A DNA stretch of 64,000 bases, taken from Rapidithrix thailandica. GTDB taxonomy: Bacteria; Bacteroidota; Bacteroidia; Cytophagales; Flammeovirgaceae. Location of the stretch: contig NZ_JBDKWZ010000013.1 in the NCBI RefSeq assembly GCF_039710355.1, positions 62,001-126,000 on the forward strand. Reading direction: 5' to 3'. Positions within the stretch are counted from its first letter, which is position 1. Every line of letters begins with the position of its first letter. The position numbers were made by a program, and so were the translations under genes. Below are positions 44,868-55,000 of this stretch, in pieces. Under the pieces are notes generated by a model that was given only the letters and a program-made list of their open reading frames with translations, ran no database searches and was not told the origin of the DNA.

Positions 44868-45626
44868 ATGCCCAATCTATCACCACATAAGAAAATTATT
44901 GAATTGGTAGATGAGAATTATACCTTGGCAAAGGTCTTACATTCTTTTGGGATAAAGTTTTACAAACATTCCGAACAAACCCTCGAAACCATTTGTAAAT
45001 CTTGTTCTTTGGGATTGGATCAACTTGCGAAACGCCTCGATGAGCTTGAAAATAACCGGGAAATTTACCTGGATGAAAATTTACAAGTAGCGTCTATTAC
45101 TGTCATATTACAATACCTCCGGCATGCCCACCATGTATTTGTGCGCTATAAACTACCTTATATGAATGAGTTGATCGCCAATGTTCAGCCAAAATATTTT
45201 ACCAACCGGACATTGGCAAAAGACCTGAAGTTTATCTTTCCTCATTTTGTAGAAGATTTTGTCAAGCATATTTATGAGGAAGAAGACACCTTGTTTTCTC
45301 ATATCATGAAATTACAACAGGCTGTTAAAGGGGATTTGGGTTTATATGATTTGTATAAAATCACTCAAAAATACTCTATTGAAGCTTTTGCCGAGCATCA
45401 TATGGAAGAGGACGATGAGATGGATGGAATCCGGGCATTGACTAATAATTATCATATGGATGAGCATACGACTGTTTATACCAAAGTGATTTATTGTGAA
45501 CTGATTGCCTTTGAAAAAGATTTGGCCTTCCACTCAAGAGTAGAGAACCATATTTTGTTTCCCAAAGCCTTAGAGTTGGAAAAGGAAGTGAATCATCAAC
45601 TTAATATAAGGGCCGGACTCAACTAA
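44868..45626 (+). CDS. Hemerythrin-like RIC (ScdA/YtfE-type) protein
   Basis: ATG 44868 is the preferred start (a GTG at 44862 adds two residues), giving 252 residues. The N-terminal part (about 1-55) has the ScdA-like helical unit including LVDENYTLAKVLHSFGIKFY and CKSCSL. The rest is a four-helix hemerythrin domain with iron-ligand patterns HAHHVFVRYKLP, HFVEDFVKHIYEEED, AEHHMEEDDEMDGIRAL and HSRVENHILFPKAL. RIC proteins repair iron-sulfur clusters damaged by NO or oxidants and act in the cytoplasm. It is followed by a very strong terminator. Confidence 0.8.
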   Translation: MPNLSPHKKIIELVDENYTLAKVLHSFGIKFYKHSEQTLETICKSCSLGLDQLAKRLDELENNREIYLDENLQVASITVILQYLRHAHHVFVRYKLPYMNELIANVQPKYFTNRTLAKDLKFIFPHFVEDFVKHIYEEEDTLFSHIMKLQQAVKGDLGLYDLYKITQKYSIEAFAEHHMEEDDEMDGIRALTNNYHMDEHTTVYTKVIYCELIAFEKDLAFHSRVENHILFPKALELEKEVNHQLNIRAGLN

Positions 45627-45643
45627 ATCACTACTTGGATGTT

Positions 45644-45697
45644 ACCAAAAGCCCCTGTACGCTACTTCTTTGGGTACAGGGGCTTTTGGTATTTTAA
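45644..45697. terminator. Strong terminator between converging genes
   Basis: ACCAAAAGCCCCTGTAC (45644-45660) and GTACAGGGGCTTTTGGT (45674-45690) form a perfect 17-bp stem with a 13-base loop, then ATTTT. Confidence 0.9.
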
Positions 45698-45707
45698 GAA
45701 TATGGAT

Positions 45708-47744
45708 TCAATATCGCTGCTTTTCTATGGTCTTTCCTTCTTCGTTGTACATTTTCCAAAGCCCGGTGCGTTGGTCGTTTTTAAACTTTCCTTTTATTTT
45801 CAGCTCCCCATTGGAGTAGTATTCCCGGTAGGTTCCGTTTTTCATGCCATCTTTGATCGGTACTTCTACTTTAAGCGTACCGTCTTCATGGAATTCTTTG
45901 TGTTTACGGGCATCCAGGTCATCCAGGCTGATTTCCTCAATCGGAATCAATTCTTCTTCTTCGATTTGTTCTGGGGCAATCATTGAAAATGCATCGTTGG
46001 CCTCTACAGAGGTATCACCTAATTGGACTAATATAATAGGCTCATGTTTTTTATTTGCCAGTCGTAATGTAGCTTCTTTTTCTTGTTGCAATATCGCATC
46101 AAGGTCAGAATAAGAAGAGTTGATCCTGGTTTCAAAATACCGTCCTCTACCAGTAAGCTGAAAACCAATATCCGAAAAGCAGACAATATAATCCCTATTC
46201 TTTTTCAGGGAAGTCCAGGTTTCATTACTGACCAGGCTTTTCAGGTTGGGATGCAGAACAGGCGTTTGTACATACAGAAATACATTGGAGTCGTCATTGA
46301 ATTCATCATAAAAGTCATTGAATTGTTTAGACTCTGCCAAGGTGTTTTTTTCGGTATAATCGTCAATAATGCCTCTGAGGGTTTGTGGATGATTACTAAA
46401 GATTACATAGGAGTCGATAATGGTGTAGTAAGGCTTTTCCAGTTTTTCAAAAAACTTACCCAATATCAAGCGGAAAAAACCTTTGACAGAGATAAAGTTA
46501 ATATCATGCCCTTTGTATTTGACTGCTTTGAATTTGACGGGGGTTTTCTTCCGGATTTTTTCAGCGACAAAATCAAGGTTTTCTTTGGCTTCGTCACCAT
46601 TATGTGCTTGTAATACTACGGCAAATTCATTGTCTTTTCCCAAGCCGGAGGGCTGGGTCTGTATAAACGCAATTTCATTATCGATCCAACTGATAAAATG
46701 TTCCTTAAGGTTGATATCTAAAAAGCGTTCAACTTTCTCGATATTTTTTTGATACTCTTCATAATCTTCGACACTATGTTGAGCAATTTGTTGAAATTTT
46801 TCATAAAAGTCTTCAAAATTGTCAAAGCTGAGTCCCATATAAAATGCTGTGCGTATAGGGGCGACTTCTACAGCGTTGGTTTTGCCAGTGCCCGATTGCA
46901 ACATGGCCAACAAATAGGTGTCTAAACTATCGTTGAGGTTGGTAGCTCCCTCCATTTTTAAGATATGATCATCTTTTAAATCAAAAGACAATCCGGAAAA
47001 TTTCAATTGCTGGCTAATACTTTCCAAATACTCTTCCGAACCTTCAGTGTATAAGCTCATATAGTCTTTCAGGTAAGGGTAGCTAATGTAAAAGCGGAAC
47101 ATATCTTTTCCTGAAACTTCCTTATATACATCCAGAAATTGTAAATCCCGGCCAAGTTGAGGCTCTTTCAACTGATTAATTGATGCTTCTACTAATGAAT
47201 GAGTATAGGAGAGTACCAATAAATTGTCTATAAAAGTCAGAAATAGCGTTTCGTTGGTAGCTTTGTCAGTAATTTCGGTAAGTTCCTGTCCGTGATATTC
47301 CCGTTGGGTTACTTTAAAGTCGCTTCCCAGAAAAGTACTGATGTAATTTTTGAGAAGTTTGAGTTTTGAGGCTTTTTGGAGGTCTACCACATATAAAAAA
47401 TCATATGCATCATTCCGGTACATATGTGCTGAGATCCACACAGACCTTGACCCTAACATGGAGAATACTGTGGCGTTTTCCTGAATCAACGAATCCAGGC
47501 CATCTACGCTTTCGGTAAGTTCGGCAAAGTAATCATTCCGTTTCAAATGTTGCCAGGCTTTGCTGCTACTGATTTTTTCCCAATTATTGATGGGTTCGTT
47601 GGTTTCAATGACAAATACAGCATCTTCCGGTATCAAATAAAGGGGTTGAAAACTATCAGAGGGTTGTATAAACCAAACAAACACTCCATAAAGGAGAATA
47701 CCTGCAAGTCCAAGGGATAAACCCCATATGACATACTTTTTCAT
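45708..47744 (-). CDS. DUF3352-type protein with C-terminal MORN-like repeats
   Basis: The 678-residue protein begins with a membrane segment (about 4-27, IWGLSLGLAGILLYGVFVWF) and is otherwise periplasmic. The large middle part resembles DUF3352, a family of long beta/alpha proteins of unknown role in Bacteroidota. The last 60 residues form MORN-variant (YwqK-like) repeats: EFHEDGTLKVEVPIKDGMKNG, cited by its ends at about 620-640, GTYREYYSNGELKIKGKFKN and RTGLWKMYNEEGKTIEKQ. Joining of these two parts is unusual. It starts at ATG 47744 and is transcribed leftward toward the strong terminator at 45644. Confidence 0.72.
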   Translation of the reverse strand: MKKYVIWGLSLGLAGILLYGVFVWFIQPSDSFQPLYLIPEDAVFVIETNEPINNWEKISSSKAWQHLKRNDYFAELTESVDGLDSLIQENATVFSMLGSRSVWISAHMYRNDAYDFLYVVDLQKASKLKLLKNYISTFLGSDFKVTQREYHGQELTEITDKATNETLFLTFIDNLLVLSYTHSLVEASINQLKEPQLGRDLQFLDVYKEVSGKDMFRFYISYPYLKDYMSLYTEGSEEYLESISQQLKFSGLSFDLKDDHILKMEGATNLNDSLDTYLLAMLQSGTGKTNAVEVAPIRTAFYMGLSFDNFEDFYEKFQQIAQHSVEDYEEYQKNIEKVERFLDINLKEHFISWIDNEIAFIQTQPSGLGKDNEFAVVLQAHNGDEAKENLDFVAEKIRKKTPVKFKAVKYKGHDINFISVKGFFRLILGKFFEKLEKPYYTIIDSYVIFSNHPQTLRGIIDDYTEKNTLAESKQFNDFYDEFNDDSNVFLYVQTPVLHPNLKSLVSNETWTSLKKNRDYIVCFSDIGFQLTGRGRYFETRINSSYSDLDAILQQEKEATLRLANKKHEPIILVQLGDTSVEANDAFSMIAPEQIEEEELIPIEEISLDDLDARKHKEFHEDGTLKVEVPIKDGMKNGTYREYYSNGELKIKGKFKNDQRTGLWKMYNEEGKTIEKQRY

Positions 47745-48010
47745 GACTAAGAGAATACTATTGGTTATTTAGTTGAACATGTTAACGTTAGGCAATGATC
47801 ACCAATCAACGATAACTACATCAATTCCTCCTCATGCCTAAGAGGATAAGAAGGAACAATGTCCTGACAAGTATGGGTTTATACTCAAAATGTATACCGT
47901 CAATGGAAATATGATGTATTGCATAAACATAATGCGATGCTAGTAGTTTTTTAAATAGGTGAAGATTGTATCTTACAACAGACAGACAAACTTCAGAAAG
48001 AAAATCTAAA

Positions 48011-48436
48011 ATGTTTATGCAAAAACTGGTATTTTTCTTCTTGCTTTTATTCGGAGGGTTTAAAGTAAATACAAATCCGCCACTACTCAAAATAGTCGTG
48101 AAGAATATTCAACAGCCACAAGGTTCGGTGAAGGTGGCTTTGTTTTTAAGTTCGGAAAGTTTTCTGAAAGACTATTCGATCGGAAAAGTGAAAAAAGTTA
48201 CTCAAACAGGAACTGTAGTCGTGGAGTTTGAGTATTTGCCTAAGGGTACATATGCAGTGAGCGCCATTCACGATATCAATAACAATGGAAAGTTGGATAA
48301 GAACTTTTTGGGGATTCCCAAAGAGCCTTATGGGTTTTCGAACGGTGCACAGGGAAAATTCGGCCCCCCTGCTTTTGAAGAAGCAAAGATAAATTTCAGG
48401 GAGGATGATGAAGTGGTAGAGGTTAGCCTTCGGTAA
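48011..48436 (+). CDS. DUF2141 exported protein
   Basis: ATG 48011 gives 141 residues starting MFMQKLVFFFLLLFGG, a signal peptide; the longer frame from TTG 47966 adds a charged, unlikely leader. The mature part is a typical DUF2141 beta-sandwich: VVKNIQQPQGSVKVALF, then YLPKGTYAVSAIHDINNNGKLDKN (cited at about 79-102; the DINNNGKLD part looks like a calcium-binding loop) and GIPKEPYGFSNGAQGKFGPP (about 105-124). The family is periplasmic with unknown function. It is transcribed alone. Confidence 0.85.
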   Translation: MFMQKLVFFFLLLFGGFKVNTNPPLLKIVVKNIQQPQGSVKVALFLSSESFLKDYSIGKVKKVTQTGTVVVEFEYLPKGTYAVSAIHDINNNGKLDKNFLGIPKEPYGFSNGAQGKFGPPAFEEAKINFREDDEVVEVSLR

Positions 48437-48453
48437 ATAGGGGAAGGTATAAG

Positions 48454-48699
48454 TCAGGCCAATGCGTCGTCTTCTATAGGTGATTTGGAGGGGTCCTCCA
48501 CATCGGGAGGAAGAATGTAAACGCCCGGTGGTAAGTCCAAAGGGGGGACATCATCACTGTTGTCCCAACCTCCGTCACCTCCTTGGTCTCCGTCATTGTT
48601 ATCCCGGTTATTTCTTGGTTTGGCAATTGTCTGTGAGAGCAAAAAGCCTATTATCACCAAGTATATCATAGCAAATAGCATAGTATTTAGAATGGCCAT
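48454..48699 (-). CDS. Small membrane protein with acidic, Pro-rich tail
   Basis: The 81-residue protein has one N-terminal membrane helix (about 3-24, ILNTMLFAMIYLVIIGFLLS) and a tail rich in Asp, Asn, Gly and Pro (RNNRDNNDGDQGGDGGWDNS). It starts at ATG 48699. Nothing matches a known family. The tail is probably disordered. It converges with the DUF2141 gene. I call it because it has a good membrane pattern and no competing frame. Confidence 0.6.
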   Translation of the reverse strand: MAILNTMLFAMIYLVIIGFLLSQTIAKPRNNRDNNDGDQGGDGGWDNSDDVPPLDLPPGVYILPPDVEDPSKSPIEDDALA

Positions 48700-48793
48700 G
48701 GTGAGAGATGATGAATGTGAATATTAGCACCCTTCTTATTCCTTGATTGGAAGATACTTAATTATTTAAAAAGCATCAATCAGAAGGTGCTCT

Positions 48794-50167
48794 TCATAAA
48801 GATAAACTACTGAAAACCTGATCCAGTTTACTTACTCCGTGAATTTTTATTTTGAATTTGTCTTGGTTCAAACCTTTAAGGTTGAATTTGGAAATATAAA
48901 TCACTTTAAAGCCCAGTTTTTCCGCTTCCATAATGCGGTTTTCGATCCGGTTGACGGCCCGTATCTCTCCTCCCAGCCCTACTTCTCCGGTCAGGCAAAT
49001 GTCATTACTGATGGCCACGTCCTGTAGTGAAGAGATGATCGAAGCGCATACTGCTAAATCAATGGCCGGATCTTCCACTTTTAAGCCTCCTGTAATATTG
49101 AGAAATACATCGGTAAAGTTGACTTTATACCCTCCTCGCTTTTCCAATACCGCCAACAACATGTTCAAGCGCTTTATATCAAACCCCGTGCATGTCCGCT
49201 GAGGGTTACCGTATACGGAGGGGCTGACCAGCGATTGGATTTCAATAAGTAAGGGGCGGTTGCCTTCCAGAGTTGCACCTACCGCAATGCCGTTTAGTTC
49301 GTCTTCTCGTTGTGAAAGCAGTATTTCCGAAGGGTTGCTTACCTCCCGGAGGCCATGCCCAAGCATTTCATAAATCCCTAATTCAGAGGTAGAGCCAAAG
49401 CGGTTTTTAGTAGTTCGCAGAATACGGTAGCTGGTATGCCGGTCTCCTTCAAATTGCAAAACGGTATCCACCATATGTTCCAGGATTTTGGGGCCTGCCA
49501 GGTTGCCATCTTTGGTAATATGCCCTATCAGAAACACCGGAGTATTGGTTTCTTTGGCAAACCGGATTAGTTCGGAAGTACATTCTTTAATCTGTGAAAT
49601 ACTTCCGGCAGCCGAATCCACATAGGAAGAGGTGAGGGTTTGGATGGAATCGATGACCAGAATCTCCGGCTTGAGTTGTTTTACCTGTTGGAAAATATTT
49701 TGCGTGCCGGTTTCGGTCAGAATAAAGCATTGCTCGGAATCGAAAGGCAGCCTTTCGGCCCGCATCTTGATTTGCTGGGCACTTTCCTCACCGGAAACGT
49801 ACAGGACCTGCAAATTTTGGAGCGAAAGGGCGATTTGTAACATCAACGTTGATTTTCCTATGCCGGGCTCACCACCGATCAGTACCACCGAACCAGGCAT
49901 GATTCCTCCTCCCAACACGCGTTTTAGTTCGCCATCGGAAATCGGAATGCGGTGTTCTTCCCGAATGGTAATTTTGGAAATAGGTTGGGGGCTGTTTGTT
50001 TTGCCGGAACTTCCTGTAGATTCTTGCCATTCTTTCTTGTTCTCTTTTTGGACTACTTCTTCTACAAAGCTGTTCCAAGCGTTACAAGAAGGGCATTTTC
50101 CTTGCCACTTGGCGGATTCATACCCACATGATTGACAGAAAAATAGTGTTTTAACTTTTTTAGCCAT
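48794..50167 (-). CDS. radA: DNA repair protein RadA (Sms)
   Basis: The 457-residue protein has the complete RadA order: an N-terminal C4 zinc finger (Cys11, Cys14, Cys25, Cys28), the Walker A motif GGEPGIGKST (about 98-107), a Walker B/RecA core with LVIDSIQTL, the RadA-specific KNRFGS motif (about 252-257), and a C-terminal Lon-protease-like domain (about 275-457). It processes branched recombination intermediates in the cytoplasm. Length and motifs are normal. It starts at ATG 50167. Confidence 0.96.
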   Translation of the reverse strand: MAKKVKTLFFCQSCGYESAKWQGKCPSCNAWNSFVEEVVQKENKKEWQESTGSSGKTNSPQPISKITIREEHRIPISDGELKRVLGGGIMPGSVVLIGGEPGIGKSTLMLQIALSLQNLQVLYVSGEESAQQIKMRAERLPFDSEQCFILTETGTQNIFQQVKQLKPEILVIDSIQTLTSSYVDSAAGSISQIKECTSELIRFAKETNTPVFLIGHITKDGNLAGPKILEHMVDTVLQFEGDRHTSYRILRTTKNRFGSTSELGIYEMLGHGLREVSNPSEILLSQREDELNGIAVGATLEGNRPLLIEIQSLVSPSVYGNPQRTCTGFDIKRLNMLLAVLEKRGGYKVNFTDVFLNITGGLKVEDPAIDLAVCASIISSLQDVAISNDICLTGEVGLGGEIRAVNRIENRIMEAEKLGFKVIYISKFNLKGLNQDKFKIKIHGVSKLDQVFSSLSL

Positions 50168-50277
50168 GGTTTTAGTTCTTCGAGGACCTTATACAAATGG
50201 GCCGGATGGCGAATGAAAATAATGCATATATATGCTATAGGAGACGGGTCTGTTTTTTCACCTGCCCATTCCGGTAT

Positions 50278-50793
50278 TTAATATAGGTAGACAGCGAAAT
50301 CTTCTTCTGTCAACCGGACTTCCACATGTTCGTTAATCGTTGTGGAGAGTTCATAGCCCACATAATCGGCCGATACGGGAAATTTTCGATGACTGCGGTC
50401 TACCAGTACAGCTACTTGTAACTTAGGTAAAGGCAAGTTGAAAAATGGCCGCAGGCTGTGTGCTAAGGTTTTACCGGTGTTCAATACATCATCGACTACA
50501 ATTACAGCATGTTGTCGGATATTTTCCAATGCAATATCCAACGATACCTCGGGTTGGGTGTTTGCATTTTTGTCCAATTGGATTTTGACCAGTTGCACCT
50601 TCAGTGGTGAAATGTTTTCCAGCTCTTGGGCAATTAATTGTGCCAGATTATAGCCCGTTTGCCAAATGCCGGCAATTACCAAAGAACTTTCTTCAAAGTT
50701 TTGTTCATAAATTTCATAAGCAATTCGCTTGACCTTTTGTTGAGTTTGCTTTTGACTCAATATCTTGTTTTCAGGTATGGCTATCGGACTCAT
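50278..50793 (-). CDS. PyrR-like phosphoribosyltransferase
   Basis: The 171-residue protein has a type I phosphoribosyltransferase fold. The PRPP-binding motif is VIVVDDVLNTGKTLAHSL (about 95-112), and the N-terminal part IAYEIYEQNF and VIAGIWQTGYNLAQLIAQEL (about 24-58) shows the PyrR/uracil type. The C-terminal ADYVGYELSTTINEHVEV is also PyrR-like. It could regulate or salvage pyrimidines, but the RNA-binding role of PyrR cannot be assumed. It lies 110 bases upstream of radA on the same strand, and starts at ATG 50793. Confidence 0.85.
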   Translation of the reverse strand: MSPIAIPENKILSQKQTQQKVKRIAYEIYEQNFEESSLVIAGIWQTGYNLAQLIAQELENISPLKVQLVKIQLDKNANTQPEVSLDIALENIRQHAVIVVDDVLNTGKTLAHSLRPFFNLPLPKLQVAVLVDRSHRKFPVSADYVGYELSTTINEHVEVRLTEEDFAVYLY

Positions 50794-51158
50794 ATATTTA
50801 TCTGAACATTTAGATGAAAGTAGAAGATTGTAGTGACCTGTTCATAGGTTTGTTCACCGTTTTTTCATGAAATTATTGAAAAAGAAATGTGCCAACCGGC
50901 ATAAAAAATCTCTATCAATAGAGAAGTAAAAGCTGCAAATTAAGTTCCTGTCCATCTCTATAGAGGAAAACATATGAACGTACTTCCATGCTTTTGTCAA
51001 ATATTCATGGTATGGATGAATATTTGGAGCGGAGAAGTGGGATAAAGTTAGACAAAGTTAAGGAATGCTTCAAAAAATAAAGCAGACCTTGCGGAGAGGT
51101 GCTTGTACGAAGGCTTATTCAGAATAAAATAGTTGCCGGTCTATTTTTCAGCAACTCT
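50794..51158. other. Intergenic region with hairpins
   Basis: These 365 bases separate two leftward genes. They hold a perfect AT-rich hairpin at 50998-51026, listed separately, and a small TCTCTAT/ATAGAGA hairpin. No gene or known RNA is seen. Confidence 0.45.
50998..51026. repeat. Perfect 11-bp inverted repeat
   Basis: CAAATATTCAT (50998-51008) and ATGAATATTTG (51016-51026) are exact inverted copies with a 7-base loop. The first 13 bases CAAATATTCATGG also occur in the hairpin at 5442-5476. Confidence 0.45.
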
Positions 51159-51440
51159 TTATTTTAACAACAAGTAGGCTAAAGTTAACAAGACAAATAC
51201 AATGACGATTCGCAGCATGGAGGCATTTTTAGACGTGTTATGCTGCCTGCGAAAAGTGCTGCGGAAGCGTTGACGCAACAGTTCGGAGTCGTAATGTTCT
51301 CCATTGTTTGTGCTCGGTTTTTCGATCTCCCGTTTGATCATGGAAATCCTGCTTTCCAGCTCTTCTTTTACCGGATCATAGTACCGAGGCTCGTAGTGAA
51401 ACTGCTTGTATTTATACCTTTTAAAAAATGAAATTTTCAT
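51159..51440 (-). CDS. Small membrane protein with C-terminal anchor
   Basis: The 93-residue protein has a basic, aromatic N-terminus (MKISFFKRYKYKQFHYEPRY), a helical middle (VKEELESRISMIKREIEK) and a C-terminal membrane segment (about 76-92, MLRIVIVFVLLTLAYLLL). There is no known family. It starts at ATG 51440. The membrane anchor is at the end of the chain, so the bulk should face the cytoplasm. Coding is supported by the clean membrane pattern. Confidence 0.65.
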   Translation of the reverse strand: MKISFFKRYKYKQFHYEPRYYDPVKEELESRISMIKREIEKPSTNNGEHYDSELLRQRFRSTFRRQHNTSKNASMLRIVIVFVLLTLAYLLLK

Positions 51441-52008
51441 ATATAAACGTCTTAAAATCTGAATATCAGCTACTAAAATAACTGAAGCCCTTTCCTGATT
51501 AGTTCAATACTAGGAATTATCCTGAAGATTTGTAAAAATAGAGAACAAGATTGATTAATTTTATATCCGGTTCAATTTATACTTCCGGGAAAATGGCCAA
51601 ACTTTTGCCTGTTTTCATCGGAAATACTCAAAATCCAGTTGATTATTGCCGGTAGTTTACCACTGACATCTTTTCTGCAAGTGTACCTTTCGGGTTGATG
51701 CTTTTACAGAATACTTATGATTGCCGAATTCCTTCAGTAGGAAGAAACTGCCGGAGTAGGATTAACATTTTTTGTGGATTTATTTTTTAGTAAACGGATT
51801 GAATCAAAATTTTTAAATGTTATTCCCAACAGCAAGAGGGGGATAGTGAAATACCTGTAAAGAGGGTTTCATATTTTGATTGCTAAGAGATTAAATCTTA
51901 ATTATTTAGTGTTTTTTGCTATTTCTTCAAAGTAGAACAAGATTAACGTTTATCACAATGTCGAGAGAAGAAAACTGTACTGTGGAACAATCGCCTGGAT
52001 ACCCCATG
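51441..52008. other. 568-base intergenic region before the GH3 fusion gene
   Basis: The region is AT-rich and lacks open frames with protein-like content, known RNA motifs or strong hairpins. It should hold the promoters of both flanking genes. Confidence 0.45.
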
Positions 52009-55000
52009 ATGAAAGCTGCCTTTTTGCTCATGTTGATGAGCTTACTATTAGCATGTTCCAAAGGAGAAGCTACTGATACGGAGAAAAAATCTTCTGAAAA
52101 AACCAAGGCTTCTCAAAAACAACATGACGCATATCTAAAAAAGCAGGAAGCATGGGTGGATAGTATCTACCTTACCATGAGTTTGGACGAAAAAATCGGA
52201 CAATTGTTTATGGTACCGGTGTATTCCAATAAAAACGAACAGTACAATTCTTCCATGGAGAAGTTGATTGAAAAATATCATGTGGGTGGAGTGATTTTTA
52301 TGCAGGGAGGCCCGGCACGGCAGGCAATCTTGGGCAATCGCCTGCAGGAGATTGCTAAGATCCCTTTGTTAGTAGCAATGGATGCCGAATGGGGATTAGG
52401 CATGCGTTTGGATTCTGTGATCAGTTTTCCGAAACAAATGACCTTAGGAGCAATTTCGGATGATCGTTATGTATATGACATGGGCCGGGAAGTGGCAAGA
52501 CAGTTGAAAAGAGTGGGCGCTCATATGAATTTTGCCCCGGTGATAGACGTCAACAATAATCCGAATAATCCCGTCATCGGATATCGTTCTTTTGGAGAAA
52601 ATAAAGAAAATGTAGCCCGGAAAGGAATTGCCTATATGAAGGGTATGCAACATCATGGTGTGATTGCCAATGCGAAGCATTTTCCCGGACATGGCGATAC
52701 GGATACCGACTCTCACCACGCTCTCCCCGTTATTAACCATTCTTATAACCGTCTGGATGATATAGAAATGTATCCCTTCAGGCAATTGATCGCGGATAGT
52801 TTAATGAGTGTGATGGTGGGGCATCTGCATATTCCGGCATTGGATAGTGCTGAAAATGTGGCTACTTCCCTTTCAAAAGCCGTAGTCACGGATTTGTTAC
52901 GGGAAAAGCTCCACTTTAACGGCTTGATTGTCACTGATGGCTTGGGTATGAAGGGAGTCGCAAAGTATCGCTCTTCCGCAGAGGTGGATCTGATGGCCTT
53001 GTTGGCAGGTAATGATATGTTGTTGATGTCAAACAGTGTGTCAGAAGGGTTTAAGTTAATCAAAGATGCCATTGTCAAAGACAGTACTTTTACGGAGGAA
53101 ACCCTGGAACGCAGTATTAAAAGAATCCTGGCAGCAAAATATTTTGTAGGACTGAATACATATAAACCTGTAGAAACCCAACATGTTTATGAGGATGTGA
53201 ATCACCCGGCCGGTGTAGCCGTTAAGTCCAAGCTGTATGAGCAAGCAATCACCGTAGTTAAAAATAAAAAAATGCTGATCCCTTTCTTTAAGGTAGACAG
53301 CCTGGATTATGCCTCAGTAGCCATTGGGACCAGTAAGCAAAATACATTTCAAGAGTATTTGAGCAAATATGCCCCGTTTGAACATCACCGGGTAGCTAAC
53401 AAAGCTGCTTCTGCGGCAGAGTTTGATCAAGTGTATAAAAAGGTAAAAGACAAGGGAATTGTAGTGGTGAGTTTTCATGGAATGAATAACCGGAAAAAAT
53501 ACCACTATGGGATCAGCAACAATGCCGTGCGCTTTATCCAAAAGTTGCAAAAGGAAACCAAAGTAGTCGTGGTAGCATTTGGCAATCCTTACAGCTTGCA
53601 ATACCTTGAAAGCAGCGAGTATCTGGTATGTGCTTATGAGAATGATCCTTTGATGCAAAAAGTTGTGCCACAAGTGTTATTTGGCGCTGTTACATCACAT
53701 GGGAAATTACCGGTGACGGCGTCACCGGGTTTGCCTGTAGGAACCGGGTTCAAGATTACCAGCCTGGGGCGTATGGGATACGAAATTCCGGAGGGAGTAG
53801 GTTTATCCAGTTTTATTTTAGGGAGAATCGACAGCTTGGCCGAAGCAGCGATTGCTGATGAAGCAACTCCCGGGTGTCAGATAGTGGTGGCCAAAAGCGG
53901 TAAAATCGTTTATGAAAAAGCATTTGGGTATTATACCTATGAGAAAAAGCAACCTGTTACCTTTGAGTCTATTTACGATGTGGCTTCTGTTACCAAAGTG
54001 GCTTCTACCTTACAAGCATTAATGTACCTGGATGGTAAGAGGCAGTTTAACTTGGAGGAAACTTTGAAAGAGTTTTTGCCGGAAGCGGATTCTACCAATA
54101 AAGGCGATATGCTGATGCGGGATTTGCTGACACATCAGGCAGGCCTGAAATCATTTATCCCATTTTGGAATCATGTGCGCAACAAGCAAGGCTTGAAACC
54201 GGAATTTATCTCTCAGACCCGTTCGGATAGTTTTAATCTGGAAATTTCTCCGGGTTTATATGCCGTAAATAGCATTAACGATTCTATCTGGCATTGGACG
54301 TTGGAATCATCCCTTACCCGTAGAAAAAAAAATAGCTATGGCATGTATCGCTATTGGTATAGTGATGTGGCTTTTTACATTATGCAAAATATTGTAGAAA
54401 GAGTAACCGGTTGGCCTTTGGATGAATTGGTGAGAGAAAAATTTTACAAACCACTGGGCCTGAAAACCACTACCTATATGCCTTTGAAACAGTTTTCTTT
54501 GGAACGCATTGTGCCTACCGAAATGGATACGGAGCTTCGCCATAGTTTGATTCAAGGGTATGTGCATGATCCGGGAGCGGCCTTGAAAGGAGGGGTAGGA
54601 GGACATGCCGGGCTCTTTAGTAACGCACATGATTTGGCAATTTTGATGCAGATGAACTTGCAGGAGGGGTATTATGGAGGAGAGTTCTACTTATTACCTT
54701 CGGTACTTGCCAAATACAATACACAACCTTACAAACGCTATGACAACCGGAGAGCCATTGGCTGGGATAAACCTTCTTTAGGGGAAGGGGGACTCACTTC
54801 AGACTATTCAACAGATGCCACATTCGGACATACAGGCTTCACCGGAACATGTGTGTGGGTTGATCCGGAATATGAATTAGTGTATGTGTTCCTTTCTAAC
54901 AGGGTCTATCCCTTTGTGGGAAACCAGAAGTTGAACCGCAACCGTGTTCGCCAATCCATTCATAACACCGTTTATGAATCCATGTTTATTCATGAACAAT

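Noticed and set aside
45639..45986. Plus-strand frame over the strong terminator and the end of the DUF3352 gene
   Set aside because: It is the antisense shadow of the real gene and of a terminator stem, with a Phe-rich composition.
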